64,000 nt of DNA, from NCBI GenBank assembly GCA_030340625.1, contig JAOPHQ010000596.1, positions 145,494-209,493 on the forward strand. Reading direction: 5' to 3'. The first letter of the stretch is position 1. The number at the start of each line of letters is the position of its first letter. This document shows, piece by piece, positions 22,061-34,060 of this stretch. A program made the translations under genes and the position numbers. Source of the DNA: Merluccius polli. Its lineage: Eukaryota; Chordata; Actinopteri; Gadiformes; Merlucciidae. Under the pieces are notes generated by a model, which had not been told where the DNA came from, made no database searches, and saw only the letters and a list, made by a program, of their open reading frames with translations.

Positions 22061-22329
22061 ACACAGTGATCCAAGTTCTGTTCAAGTCTCCGCTCATTAA
22101 TTATGGCAAAATGGGTTGCGGGAGAGCTGCCGGCCATTTGGTAAGAGAGGGGGGGGAGCGGCTGGCATGAGATTGAATGTAATTACCTTGGGTTTGACAC
22201 AAGCTGAACACCAGATGAGAGCGTGGGGCTACACTCACTCCTACTCCACACGGATAATGCCACTTCGCGGCTCGCGAGAAGGGCATTACACGCTTCTCTA
22301 TAGCCCTGTTACCTTTAAGTACCTGATTT
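22060..22329. other. Unique, no feature seen
   Basis: Contains cattaattatgg near 22095 and a G8 run near 22150. Nothing else recognised. Confidence 0.4.
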
Positions 22330-22990
22330 TTCCCGTGTCAGAATAATAGACCTTGGTGTTGAAGATGTATGAGTCATATATGATCCAAGTGGCTGGGCCG
22401 GTACGGAGGTGTTAAATGGATGCTGAGCGGTGGATGGTTGGTGGTGATGGTGATGGTGGTGGTGGGGGGTTTGGGGGACAGATCCTGACCCATTTGATGC
22501 ATCTTTAAAGTTACCCACAGCTAAAGAAATTACAATATAGATAACAATAAATTGTCCCCCAAACAATTGTGTGGGAATAATATGGCATAACCCCAATTAA
22601 ATTGAATGATGTGGTGTTAACCAATATTTATCAGGGAAAAGAGGGGTGAGACAACAGCGGCATTGCGCATTTACACATTCAGAGAAGCACAAGACATTGT
22701 GCTTCCTGGCGTTTATGGGCAGGCAAGACAAAGAAGGCAGGCTAGGGAGATGGCGTGGAGTGGCACGAATAAAAAATGCTGCCAGTTTATAAAAGCTATC
22801 CACTCTATATAAATTTTGCATGTAGCATGCAAAGTGAGTTTTTTATTGGGAATCCAACTGCTAAACGGCAGGTGATTATGACAGATCCTGGCTCGGCGCA
22901 CATTCAGCGCCGATTGAATTAAAAACATCATTCATATTCAATCAGGACAGTTATGGCACACAATAAGAGAGCGTTCTACCCACTCACAAC
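22330..22990. other. Candidate conserved non-coding element cluster
   Basis: Apart from a short ggtgatggt repeat near 22438-22466, the sequence is unique and AT-rich. It has caattaaattgaatg, tttgcatgtagcatgcaaa (an 8-bp stem carrying two octamer-like halves, about 22816-22834), gattgaattaaaaac and atattcaatcagg. The density of homeodomain/POU-type words is among the highest in the window. Confidence 0.4.
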
Positions 22991-25129
22991 CTTTTTTCTG
23001 CTGCGCATCAATGTTTAAGTGTGTGTGCATGTGTGTGTCGATGCAAAAACTGGTGTAATGCATAGTTATCAATCCCATTACGTAGGCAAAATGTGGAGAG
23101 GAACTCATTTGACAGGAAATTCAGCTTTGTTTATGTTACATTTCTCTGGCTTTTTATGACTGAGGGCCTCACTAAAGGAGCACTACCACACTGTGAATGA
23201 GAAGGAGTTGTCTTTTTTTTCAGCTTAACATCAAACAAAGATAATTAGATGTACTATGGTAACAGTATAACCTGGTCCGGTACTGGTCCCTTGGCCAGGA
23301 ATCTAGTCCCTCGGCCAGGAAGCCGGTGGGATATGGTCCCGAACACTACAGTACAGGAAGGAGCGAACTGGGAGAGTTGATTCTGTACCAAGCTCCTGAG
23401 CAGTGTGTGTAATTGAACCTGTTTGTCTCTCAGCGTCACCTGTTTGAGCAGAATCCTGGCCCACGCTCTCCACCTACCGGGTCCAAGTTGGGCAGATGGG
23501 CAGTGGCAGCCCGTTGAATTCGGCCTTTGAGCCCAACCTTACCGTTCAACAGATGTGAGGCTGTAAACACGTCGTTTTTCTTCACTTAAGTTAGTAGACG
23601 ACTTATAACAATATTAGACAGCATAAACAAGCCTCATCTCTGGTGACTCCTCTGGCTTAATTTATTTTCCAGTGAGAAACACTCCCAAATATTTCTGTGT
23701 TGAAGTTGAGTATTGTGCTGGAAACATCTTGGAGAGCCCTTTAGTGTCTTCTCTGATAGTCACTAGGATTGCACCATAGGGGGCAATGTAAGGTCAGTGA
23801 CAAGGATGCATGCCTAACTAGGGAACAATCAAACTATTCCATGTCAGCAGTTCAAATATTTATTTTCCTCTAGCTATTTAAACCATAGAAGTTCAAGCAT
23901 TTAAGAAAAAAAATTGTTGTTTTTAGTTCTTTTCGCAACTTCCAGTCTTGAATGTGCCCCTTACAAAATGTTGAATATTTTCCAACCTTGAAATACCTCT
24001 CGACCATATCCCATTACCTGTCAGTTCCTATTTGGCTTCCATACCAGAAGGCATATTATTTTCCATTTTAATGGCATGATCTCTCAACAGCGACTGTCAG
24101 CAGCTCACAACATGATTTCCACTTCCAGTCTCGCCCCTTTGCTTCAGCGGACACAACGATAATGGAGCTCCGTTGGAAAAGTTTTCAACCAAAACATTTG
24201 CGTGAACGTTTCTTTACAGCTACACATGATGGAGGAAATGTTTGTCTTATGGAGCTGTTTTCTAGTAATCACATGACAGCCTTCACCCACTGTCACCCTC
24301 TGATTTATTTTTAAAACACATATTACCATTTGATTCCCATCTGATGCCACCATACTGGTTATAGGCTACAAAGTTAATTTATAAAACCTTGTTTTTGCTT
24401 TTAGCAAAACATTTTTTGCAAATTTTAGAGAAAGACTAAATTGATGATCCATTGATCCATCCATCTTATTGTAACCACCCCAAATACACTTTATGATCAC
24501 AGTTCAGGCTCTCTAAAACCTAAAAATGACCGACATATACAACAATAGCCCTTTGTAATGCTTAAAACCTGCAGGAAGTCTTCTTAATGATCTTGTTAAA
24601 TCTCCCTTGGCATACTCTACCCCCCACATAAGAAGATTGCACACTCAATCAGTGACCAAACACGTATAAAGGTTCTATGCATGCTGGGTAGAGCTGCATG
24701 AAACCGTGTCTCTTTGTGAAGCCTATTCTGGCGGTCGATATTCTCCTTTCCCATGTATAGGCCCTAAGTGTTGCCAGCCCATTTAACTGTTGACTAGGTG
24801 GAACCCAATAGTGTTTACACGACCAGACCGCTTAAACATCTGCTATCTGCATGGACCAAAAGGAAGAAAAAGTGAAAGGTCATTCTATAAAGTTTTTCCA
24901 CCATCTCCTTGGCCATGTTGATGTTGACCAGCAGTGCTTTTCACTGCACCGCCAGATTTTTATTTGTCTCTTCTCATCTGCACAACTTATGCGGATACAT
25001 TGCAGGGAAAGGGAAAAAAGAAAATTGAGTAAAGAGGAGATGGAATTGAGAATTGTCCCTAGATTCGCTGCCCTGTAGCAAAAAAATAGAGGTCTGTGAT
25101 CGAGGACACGTCGCCTATATTATCAGGAG
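22991..25129. other. No supported gene
   Basis: Long quiet unique stretch. A short local duplication, ggtcccttggccaggaa/agtccctcggccaggaa, lies at about 23285-23322. Overlapping short frames show no domain. Confidence 0.5.
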
Positions 25130-25500
25130 CTTACCTCTCTTGTTGGAGGGTTAAGTGATGACCCATGGGCCTTATTCGCCTAGTGGTCATCTTGGTTCTA
25201 AACACCAGTCTATCAATACGTTTGAGTGACATGGGCAGAATAGCACATTACCAGCACCATTATTAAATATTCTTCATACATCAATGACATAGCAACCTGT
25301 AAACATCACCAATATCATTAAATTTCATGCCTAATTTTCCCAATCGGTCGGCGGCATTAGCGGCGTCTGCTAACAGATGTATGCTGACAATACGGCTATT
25401 GTTTCCCATGCAAAGTCAATGATGAGATGCATGAGACGGCTGCGTTCTGTTTGCCACAACATGCCAGAGCCGCTTACGTACCGGTACCTCGAAGGGCCTA
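25130..25500. other. Candidate conserved non-coding element
   Basis: Repeat-free. Words include attattaaatattc, catttcatgcctaatttt, tacggctattgtttccc (SOX-like attgttt) and catgcaaagtcaatgatg. No open frame of note. Confidence 0.35.
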
Positions 25501-26079
25501 ACAAACAGATGTGCATCTCTCTGTGATGTGCATGTTTATTAGCAACAGCCAGAACACTGGCCTAGTTTGGACTTAAGGAGGATTGGTGCGCTTGCTCTAC
25601 TGGAGAGCACCCCCTTCATTATAAGTACCCCAAGCAGAACCCACCAGCGGCGGAGGATTTCTGGTCCACAGATCTGTTCCAAGTTCCAGCTACCCGATCC
25701 ACACCCGCTAATTAAGGCCCCAAAAAAACCTTTGGTCCCGGGCCCAGTGTGAGAGCTTCTCCACTGGGGGTTCTTACTACCGGACCCCCAGGCTAAAGCT
25801 CTGCTACATGTCAGGGTGGAGGATGGGAGGGCGGTGGGAGGGGGGATGCGCTGCAGAACAGTATGGTGCAGCAGAGCATGGTGAGCATACCACATAGTAG
25901 GCCACTGTTTTTACCCAACTGAGCTTGCCTCCTTATCGGCCCCTAACATCAGGGTCTAGTGGTCACACAAATTAAGGGGCAATTAAGGCACTGAAACAGC
26001 AGAGGATCAAAGTAGGGACTACTGGAGGAAAAACACACTGGAAAAGACGAAAAGTTCAGATGAAGTAACAAAGAGTTGG
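25501..26079. other. No supported gene
   Basis: GC-richer unique sequence with antiparallel short frames (25539-25895 minus, 25567-25752 plus). Neither is a recognised protein. Confidence 0.45.
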
Positions 26080-26835
26080 ACTGTAGGGATTCTGACACAT
26101 AAATGTCCACCTTGGCATTACAGTACATCCATTATCTGCAAGTGAAACAAATAGATGATTGTTTAATAACAGGTTAAATGGATGGATAACCATTGAAACG
26201 GTTTGTTGTTCAATGGTGTTTGTCCTGAATGTACAGGCTAAGATGTGCCGCCTGCCAACAATGAGGAATGATTAGGAACCGGCGAGAGTTTGATGGCAGT
26301 TCAGCTTCGCTACCAAATCCAGCAGCTCTGTGCTGTCTTTTCGATAGCTGTGTCTTTACTAATTTCCATCTGCCTGTCAAACGGAGACAGATTAGAAAAA
26401 ATCGAAATAAATATTTCCACTTCTCCATCATCCCTCACTGGTATTTTCTTTGGCTGGCGCATGGCAGAAACTCGATGCGAATCTCAGCAACAGTCAAACA
26501 ATTTAATCAATGAAAATGCGCTTCGTGGATTAAAATGTCATTTGCTACAGTTAATGAAAAATGTGCTGGGTGTAAACAACGTGTGGAGTGGCTGCTTACC
26601 GACCGAGTCTGGCTTGGAGAAGCGAGAGTCGGGTCTGAACAATCAGAGCCGCCGCCACCACCGCTCTTCTGAGAAGGAGAGAGGGATGTCTAATGTTTGC
26701 AAATGGGGCCTGCTGTTCTCGGGAGAAACAAGATGGCTTGTACTATTTAATTCCAATATGCACATAACAGTATCTGCTCTAGCTGGACGCATGTGGTCCT
26801 GTTTACCCGGGGGCTGCAGATATTCATTTTAAACA
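26080..26835 (+). other. Unique block with the longest open frame (180 codons)
   Basis: A plus-strand frame from 26290 to 26832 encodes 180 residues beginning MMAVQLRYQIQQL, with one hydrophobic stretch near residues 13-30 that could be a signal anchor. No family, repeats or Cys pattern identify it. There is no Kozak-quality start, promoter or poly(A) signal nearby. The DNA (gtttaatcaatgaaaatg, gattaaaatgtcatttgc) reads more like a conserved non-coding element. A frame this long is near what chance gives in 64 kb. Confidence 0.25.
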
Positions 26836-27371
26836 CACACAGGTGAGTGTGTGTGTTCATGCCTGTATGTGTTTTAGCATGAAAAGACACGCTAGTGTTT
26901 CATGTAGAAGTGCTATTCACAGTGCTCCCCAACAGCCCTCTCTACTACAGCTTTTTAAGAAACGAGCTAAGAACACCAACGAGACTATTGTGCACAGGTT
27001 CTAGCTGTTATCTAATGTGACAAGTTTTCTCTGGTTCAGGATGGTCTCTGCAGCAAAGCAGCGAGCTAGGGAATCAATGTGACACATTTTTTCAGATACA
27101 TAAAACATATATACAGTTAAGAGTGAGAGAATCATGCCCATTGCATGAAAGAGAGAAGATACAGACCGTTTAGACAGTTCAGGAATGAAGAATAGCAAAA
27201 GACAACATGACCTGGCTCTTTGCTTAGAGTGGGGGAGTGCTTTACCTTGGACAAAGTGCTTTACCAGACATCCTTGACAATAATATATGCGGCCATAACA
27301 CTTTTGTCAACAACATGAAGCAACTAGTTGCGTACACACTAGAGTGGAAATGTACCAGCACAGAAGGTACA
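26836..27371. other. No feature seen
   Basis: Ordinary sequence with a brief GT stretch near 26842-26870. Confidence 0.5.
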
Positions 27372-27438
27372 AATAATACTAAGTTCATTTAGGAATACAA
27401 TGTAAAAAAAATAATACTAGGTTCATTTAGGAATACAA
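27372..27438. repeat. 29-bp direct repeat, two copies
   Basis: aataatactaagttcattta... at 27372-27400 recurs with one change at 27410-27438, 38 bp later. It abuts the LTR-like block that follows. Confidence 0.9.
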
Positions 27439-27663
27439 GACACAACTCCCAACTCAGACTACAGACTATAAACCAAGTCCTTTATTATTCTCCACCTAAC
27501 ATCCACGGTATGTATTTTAATTCAAACCGAAAACCCCTCTCCCCGCCTGTATGTAGATCCGAAAGCAGTGGATCATGCGACAGCCGCAGCTGTCTCGTTA
27601 GTTAGGCGTCTACAGAGGCACATTTTTCACAATTTTTACTCGCCGTAGCGTGGCCCCTAACAA
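27439..27663 (-). mobile_element. Possible solo LTR, reverse orientation
   Basis: Read on the minus strand the block starts tgttaggggccacgctacgg, is GC-rich and promoter-like, and near its end has aataataaaggacttgg (poly(A) signal type) and then tgtgtcttgtattcc. TG start, internal poly(A) signal and length fit a fish LTR. The exact 3' edge and target duplication were not resolved; a CpG-rich unique block is the alternative. Confidence 0.3.
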
Positions 27664-28024
27664 ACATGCCAAACCGTCCTGGCGCTCTTCTTCGCGGTGA
27701 CACAGGAGAACATATGTTGATATGTGTGGGTCTCGCTCAGCACATTTGCCCACGGATGCAGTAAATCCCCCTGGAGAATGTGTGGCAGCGACAGGATTTC
27801 TCCATTAATTTGTGCGTCCACAACCGCTCTGTATATGACATGCATTGTACGTTTTTGTTTCGTTGCCTTGCTTGGCGCTTGGAGAATGTTGTGGGTGGGT
27901 GGGAGTGTTGTGGGCAGTGCTTGTGCCAATTTTCACTTTCACACAACAAACACGTGTGTCCTAACATGTGACCCTGTCTGAGATGCATGGATGGTGTGGT
28001 GTGTGTGTGTGTTCTGCAAGAGAC
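27664..28024. other. No feature seen
   Basis: Ordinary sequence; overlapping antiparallel frames cancel each other as evidence. Confidence 0.45.
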
Positions 28025-28310
28025 TCAAATCGCACTTGTTTAGAGTTCACCTGAATAAAAAATCCCCTTAAATATTTACATCATCCCCACTTACATTTGT
28101 ATCTTGCACTTAGTATCTTAGCACTTAGCATCTTAGCCTAGCTATCTCTGTTGTATACTAGCAATGAGTTAACTTAGCAATTTGCCGTGCTTGAAACTTG
28201 TTCTTGTGAAATTCTTACTGTACCGATAGCAATATATTTTTGCACTGACAAATGTACTTATGTAAGTTGCTTTAGACAAAAGCATCTGCTAAATTCCCTA
28301 AATGTAAATG
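28025..28310 (+). mobile_element. LINE (L2/CR1-like) 3' end or SINE tail
   Basis: tgtaagttgctttagac followed by aaaagcatctgctaaatt and ccctaaatgtaaatg (28261-28310) is the 3' tail seen at the end of many teleost L2/CR1-type LINEs and tRNA-SINEs. Upstream, caaatcgcacttgttt and the cttagcatcttagcc repeats look like the preceding 3' UTR. No reverse transcriptase frame is present, so the copy is 5'-truncated. Confidence 0.65.
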
Positions 28311-28839
28311 TGTGTGTGTACTGCAGGTCAAGGTAGGGGGAGTGTGGTGCTGAATGTACATTAATAGTATTTGCAAATACTTGTGTTTTTTAGCCATTGA
28401 ATTAAAAGCACAAGTATATGGCATTACACAAAAGAAAATATTGCATGAATTCAGTGCTCAAACCTGAACTATATTGCAAAGTTTGTATCGTTGTGTATAC
28501 ATATTAAATATTCATATTCTGGCCGCATCTGACTGCCAGTCACAAGCACATTTTGCAATGTGTGTGAGTGTGTTTCTGTGCATGCGTATTAATGATTAAG
28601 AAACTTGCGACATGTCTGGCCATCCTGGCACAGGGCAAGTTTCGTTTGCTGCAGGGCTGAATGCACACTCCATCCTCAAATGATTCGATTTTTAGTGAAA
28701 AGCAATTGGCTGAAGAACACAGTTATTTTTTACCCAGAGTAGGAATGTACACCACAGCTCCCTGGTCTCTTTCCGTTGATGCATAGTGACATTTTATGGT
28801 CAGGACTTAGAAGAACTCTAAATGAAACCATGCTCAACA
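28311..28839. other. No feature seen
   Basis: AT-rich unique sequence with a brief GT run at about 28559-28573. Confidence 0.5.
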
Positions 28840-29200
28840 TATTAAATGAAAAATAGATTATTTTTACGCTGTAATATTACATGCATTACACATCTTCTGT
28901 ATCATACAAAAATGCATTACCTTAATCCTTAACTGAGTGCACAATTAATTTACGCCAATTTAATCTGGAAATTCAAAATAGAATTGTATCCATGATGGAC
29001 ATGTAATTAGGTTTAATTTCAGCAGGGGAATACAGTGTGAATGATCCTATTACCTGACTTTGGGAAAATGGGAAATTGATTTCTGGGAACGGCCAATCCC
29101 TCTAGCCTCCTGGGGTGAGCGTTATTGATTGGAATTTGACCGAAGCTTGGTGTCTGGGACATAAATTAAAACCTGCCGACGTGTGAACTAGCCTAGCCCT
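28840..29200. other. Candidate conserved non-coding element
   Basis: AT-rich and repeat-free with cacaattaatttacgcc, ccaatttaatctgg, catgtaattagg and gcgttattgattgg. Homeodomain-type cores are clustered and no frame is open. Developmental-enhancer texture. Confidence 0.4.
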
Positions 29201-29937
29201 GTGTTGGGGAAGGACTTGGCACATACTAAGTAATGACAGACCTTCTGCGCGGCCATCTTGGAGGTCCTAACACCAGACGCTGAGGTATTAAATATTCAAA
29301 GCCCTCTGTGTCGTGCTGGGGGCGGCGGATAGGTCACTAAGTGTTTTCACTTTAGCCGTTTGTATCGACGCACAGCCCCCACTTTCAGGTTCCAGACCCT
29401 GTTGTGGTGTTTGGTGACATCACAGCAGAGTGAGGAACATGGTCACTTGGAGTCGCTCTGCTGTTGAACTTATCACATTTTTCAGAAGGGCCGCTGTGCA
29501 GTACCATCCTTTTTTATTAGTGATGTCTTCTTCACTCCTCACTGAAATCAATACAAGCCAATGGGGTACATTTTTGAGACGGCAGGGTTCAAAGGCGTTC
29601 GCAGCCAGCGATAACTCCTGTGAATCTGACGAGACACCGACGTAAAAGGTGCTGTCTGGACACAGAGCTTAAAATACATCTGTTAATAAAGACTTGTGAT
29701 GGGAGTTGGAAGGGGGCCCAACCACCCCACACTGGTCTGTGGGTGGGTGGGTTGGGTGTTGTGGAGATGGGTGGTTGTCAGGACATCATGGAGGTCCATA
29801 CATATGTACCTTACCAGCACGCCAACACGACATCGGCATCGCAGCTCTGTCCATCTTATTGACAGGCTGGTGGCGTCAAGTGCCGGAGAGTGTCACATTC
29901 CAGAATGGTGGGGCGACTGACGCTCAGGGTCTCCTAC
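29201..29937. other. No supported gene
   Basis: A YY1-like ggccatcttgg lies at about 29252-29262. Three overlapping plus-strand frames (29430-30056) run into the CA repeat that follows. Confidence 0.45.
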
Positions 29938-30055
29938 GCACACACACACACACACACATATGCAGTCACATGCATGCCCGCCATCCCTGCACACACACAT
30001 GCACATGCACACACACACATGCAGGCACACGGACATTATGCATGCATGCATGCTG
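29938..30055. repeat. CA/ATGC alternating repeat
   Basis: cacaca runs are mixed with catgcatg and a gcatgcatgcatgc segment at the end; long alternating purine-pyrimidine DNA. Confidence 0.9.
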
Positions 30056-30168
30056 ATCTACACTCACGCGCGGTATGAGATCTTAAGGTTGCTCCGAGCC
30101 TCACATCTGGAGGTAGAGGAAACTGATCTGCGTCTGCAGCCTGGGTTGGTGGGGGGTAATGGGTGGGA

Positions 30169-30187
30169 GGGGGGGGGGGGGGGGGGG
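30169..30187. repeat. Poly-G tract of 19
   Basis: Preceded by ggtggggggtaatgggtggga, so four or more G-runs lie within 45 bases. Confidence 0.95.
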
Positions 30188-30811
30188 CAGGCGGTATGGG
30201 GGCCCTTTCACTTAAGCCGATCCCTTCTCTGTAACCATGTGGCACCTACATATGAGGTCAAGATCGTAAACTTCTAGAATGTACAGTTGCTAGGGTTGCA
30301 GGGGGTCTGCGGGCCCCAGCCCAGGCCTATTTGTGACCTTCGGTGTGTCGACGTGTTTGTGTGGGTGCAGGCTCGTGTGGGTGTGTGTGTGTATGTGTGT
30401 CGAGTGTGTTGAGATGTCGGGGCAGCTCGTGTTCTGTGACATCATGTGCTGCAAATACGACCTTCGCTCTCTCTCTCTGTCTCTATCCCTCTTGCAAGTT
30501 GTCCAATGGGAAAAACAGGGAGAATTTGTAGAAATGTTTGTGTTGCGAGCATGTGGGAAGCTGTGGGAAAGAGGGTAGCCCTGGGTAGACCCAGGGTTCG
30601 AGGAGACCTTGACCTTTATTTTTTTTGCCAGCCTCAGTCAACCATAGCGCCACCATCCGTCCTTGTCATGTGCAGGGCCGTTGCATGCATGTGTGACTGC
30701 TTGACTTTTCTCTGTAATGAAAATTCCACATGGGCCACATCAGACATGGGATGTTTGGCAGGCTGAGCGGTCACTGGCTGTCCTGGTCCAAAGGCTAGGG
30801 GTACACCCCTG
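30188..30811. other. No supported gene
   Basis: Degenerate GT stretch at about 30374-30407 and CT at 30466-30490. Short overlapping frames only. Confidence 0.45.
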
Positions 30812-30888
30812 TAGGCAAGCACACATGCACATGCACACACACTCACAAAAACGTACACACTCACGCTCACACGCACCGATGCACACAA
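30812..30888. repeat. Interrupted (CA)n
   Basis: cacatgcacatgcacacacac with acgtacacactcacgctcac interruptions. Confidence 0.85.
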
Positions 30889-30910
30889 AAACAAATCTTC
30901 AAATATCTGA

Positions 30911-30975
30911 TCCGATATAGCTCAATTGGTAGTAGTATGTATGGCATTAGCACTAATAGGTCAGTTCCCAATGTT
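30911..30975 (+). mobile_element. Degenerate tRNA-derived SINE head
   Basis: tatagctcaattggtagtag matches a tRNA A-box region (TAGCTCAGTTGG type, one change), and about 35 bases on ggtcagttcccaatg stands where the B box would be. The spacing and the gcattagcac middle resemble common teleost tRNA-SINEs, but the cloverleaf is broken and the 3' tail is not clear. A tRNA pseudogene is the alternative; a functional tRNA is unlikely. Confidence 0.5.
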
Positions 30976-31164
30976 GTTTATTTATTTTATACAAATAAAC
31001 AATACTAAAGTTTATGTCTCCAAGTCTTTTGCAGGGATGCCGCGTGCTGGGTAAGCGTTGCTTGTTAGGGTACTTTCCTAAACAATAGCAACATGTCCTG
31101 ATGCTTCTATTCGTTTGTCACAAAGGACCAGACTATTACTCGGATCTTGCCTAAAGACTTGCCT
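30976..31164. other. No feature seen
   Basis: Possible decayed body of the SINE; nothing diagnostic. Confidence 0.4.
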
Positions 31165-31365
31165 GTTTGCTGAGAAGTGTCACCCAGATAGCCACACTTT
31201 CACACACAAAAATTCAGGGATGTCAAACCGAGTTTGTCGATTCACTTTCATTAATGGCTGATCAATGGCAGTGTCAAGAGGATCTCTTTGCTCTGAGAGG
31301 CATTCCATCGAGTGGAAAAATCGACCCCAGCTCGCAGTCAAATAATACATGCTGAACCTGAAAAA
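31165..31365. other. Candidate conserved non-coding block
   Basis: Unique sequence with cactttcattaatggctg and tgatcaatggcagtgtc words. Confidence 0.3.
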
Positions 31366-32595
31366 ATGAAGAGCACAAAGACCACTTGTCTGAAAGAAGT
31401 GAACAGTTTTCCTTTTTCTTGACACAATTGTCTTGGTATTCCTCTCTTATTCTTTTGTGTCCATTATTTTCTCTTTCATGTTTGTTCACCGTTGGTGGTG
31501 GATGGCAGAGTGGTTCTGAGAGCAGGGACAACAGGACAGATGTTTAATAGATCTGGCCCCCGGGCAGCACAATGGAAGAAAGGATCGTTGTTAACATTAT
31601 CATGCATTGATCGCTTTTGACTCCATTCACCAAAGCCCTGTCATGGGCAGGCATGGGCCATTACTTACAGCAGTCAGAGTCTTACACACCCACCAACCGT
31701 CTAACAACACCACCCAACAGCTGGCTACGACTGTGTCTGTCTGTCTGCACCATACTAATTCTCCTGACCCAACGTCGACTCCGTTTTTAATATCCTTTAT
31801 GAATACAGTATGGGAGAGGGTTTTTGGATTTCTGCCCATACCCTGATGGTGTTATATCTTAGCAGCAATTTCACAGCGTTCTTGCAGTAGACCCGGATGT
31901 TGATTAAGCAATGCTCCCAGAGCAATGGCCAGCTTGTCAGATGTTACTCATAGGTTTGTCGATGCTGCTATTTTTCAGAAAAGTTTTGCATGGGTCAGCA
32001 TGGGTCGCACTGCGGTGGTGAAGCAAGTGCCACTGTTCCCCTGCTCCCGAGTCTGATTCTGATTGTGGTCTGTGACGTCTTTTGGTGGTTGTTGTTTTTA
32101 TTTTAAGTACACGCATTTCTGTATACAAATAGGTTCACCCAACTGGGAATCAAGACCCAGGTTGAATGCAACTTAACATTTGTGTTGTTCCTGCTACTAA
32201 TGTAGGCCCTAGTTATGAAGGTAAATATGTTGCAATATGCAAGAGCTTGTAGACTTGATGTGAGATGTGATGTGAGAACTTAAAATACGATGTGAGAACT
32301 TAAAGAACAAAAATCAGAATGTGCATGTTTACATTGTCACTTGTATAAAATATTTACACCCATGTGATCTGAATTTGAAGGCACAGAAAAAAACAAAACA
32401 CATGAGAGCTTGTAGAAAAACATATTCACAAATGTGTAGATTGATATTTACATGAATACAATGACAGTCCACACACCCAGAGTGAGCTGACAGGGAGAGT
32501 TAGCGACTTTATTCATTCTCTCAGATTGAAGTGCAGACTGTGGTCCATACATCAGATCTAGTAAGAAGATATGCAGCTGGACAGTAGTGTATAAG
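31366..32595. other. No supported gene
   Basis: Ordinary sequence. A short local duplication, gatgtgagaacttaaa, occurs twice near 32268-32302. Confidence 0.5.
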
Positions 32596-32745
32596 CCGGC
32601 GATGAAGTGAATGGGTCCATGGACAGATGGATGGATGATGGATTAATGTGTGGGTGTGTGGAATGATGGATGAATTCATGGAATATTTGATGAATTAATT
32701 TATGCCCAATACCCTCTGTAGAGATGGATGGATACGTTCTGGCAT
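32596..32745. repeat. Degenerate GATG/GGAT repeat
   Basis: gatggacagatggatggatgatgg fading into gatggatgaattcatgg and gatgaattaatt. Confidence 0.7.
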
Positions 32746-33999
32746 TCACTAAATTACTATTTTCCATATAGTTTTGGAGGCTTGGGGGGCTTCGCTTTTG
32801 AGATAAAGGTGGAGGACAGATACTGAGTTCCTATTGGTCTGCTGCTCTCTTTGAGCTGTATGGGGCCAACTGACAGATTTGAATGGCTAAAAGACAATCA
32901 GCTTCAGTGGGCTGTCCAAGTTGATTTACAGGGCAATGGATCTTCCAAGATGTTAATAGGTTGTGATTGTTGCAAAAGGACTGCAGGTTTGACCTCGATG
33001 AGGGCCCAAGTGTTTGAATAAGATTGTGTGTGTAGTTCCATGTGTGAGTGCATGTATATGTATGCATTTATATGTGAAATGACTCTGCCATGCTCAATAA
33101 CAATGACATAGGAATTACTTCAATACTAGTAGATGCAGTCTACATATCTAACAGGGAGATATCTCTATCTATCACAGGCAATCTCTATATAAACTCTGTT
33201 ATATGAAAAATGAAACATCCCAGCTTGCAGTGGAGCCATCCACAGGGGTGTATCCCATCGCTCAGGCCTGCTCTGTCTTCAGCCATTCCATGTTGTGTGT
33301 CTGAAGATGGATATGGGGAGAGAGCTCCAGCCTCAGAGGAGATGGAAAGAAACCTGTTCAGTGTGATGGTGAAAACTTTTTTTCTCCAGTCTGAGATCAG
33401 TACCCCCCTACCCCCCCCACACCCCAAGATGAATGATGGGATGGAAAATAAGGAGTGAGGTCTGATAGTTCAATATCAATTCCCCAGATCGTCACGCATC
33501 ACCTAGAGGTTATCTGTCTTCAGTAGAGTTTTCTTTTTTCCCCCTGTTTTTGAAAGGTTTTGTTCCCTCTTTCTTTATGCTGCTCCTTTCTTTTGTGTGC
33601 ACTTTGGTCCTGGTCTTCATGACCCTTTTTTAAATTTTAATTTAAACATAGTTTTACCAGCTTACGATGATTTCTTCACCTCAACATTCACATGTTTAAT
33701 TGTGAGTGGAGTCGTTGAGCAATGTCTTTCTGCATGACTAACAGACCTTAACCAGCTGGGCCTTTCAAACTGTGCCTTGTTGTTACCTTTTTTCCATTCG
33801 CTTTTGTCAGCTAAATAACTTCATGCTCAATCAAAGTTGCAGTGAATTGTCGGCGTGTGAGTCAAACTGTCCTGATCATGGCCAACCCATAGCAAACCGC
33901 TGCGTACTCCATTGACCCTAAAACACATTCTTGCTGTTGGCCCAACCCCAAGCTTTGTTCTCTGTTGCCAAAGGCCAAAAGCCGTCACTGGTGCATGCA
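32746..33999. other. No supported gene
   Basis: Quiet unique stretch with a C-rich spot near 33403-33424. Confidence 0.5.
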
Positions 34000-34060
34000 A
34001 GTGTGTCTTGTGTGTGTGTGTGTATGTGTGTGCATGTGTGTTTGTGTGCCACAAGCTGTC
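34000..34060. repeat. (GT)n, interrupted
   Basis: gtgtgtgtgtgtatgtgtgtgc and similar. Confidence 0.9.

Noticed and set aside
30911..30975. Functional tRNA gene
   Set aside because: The acceptor and anticodon stems do not pair and the B box is degenerate.
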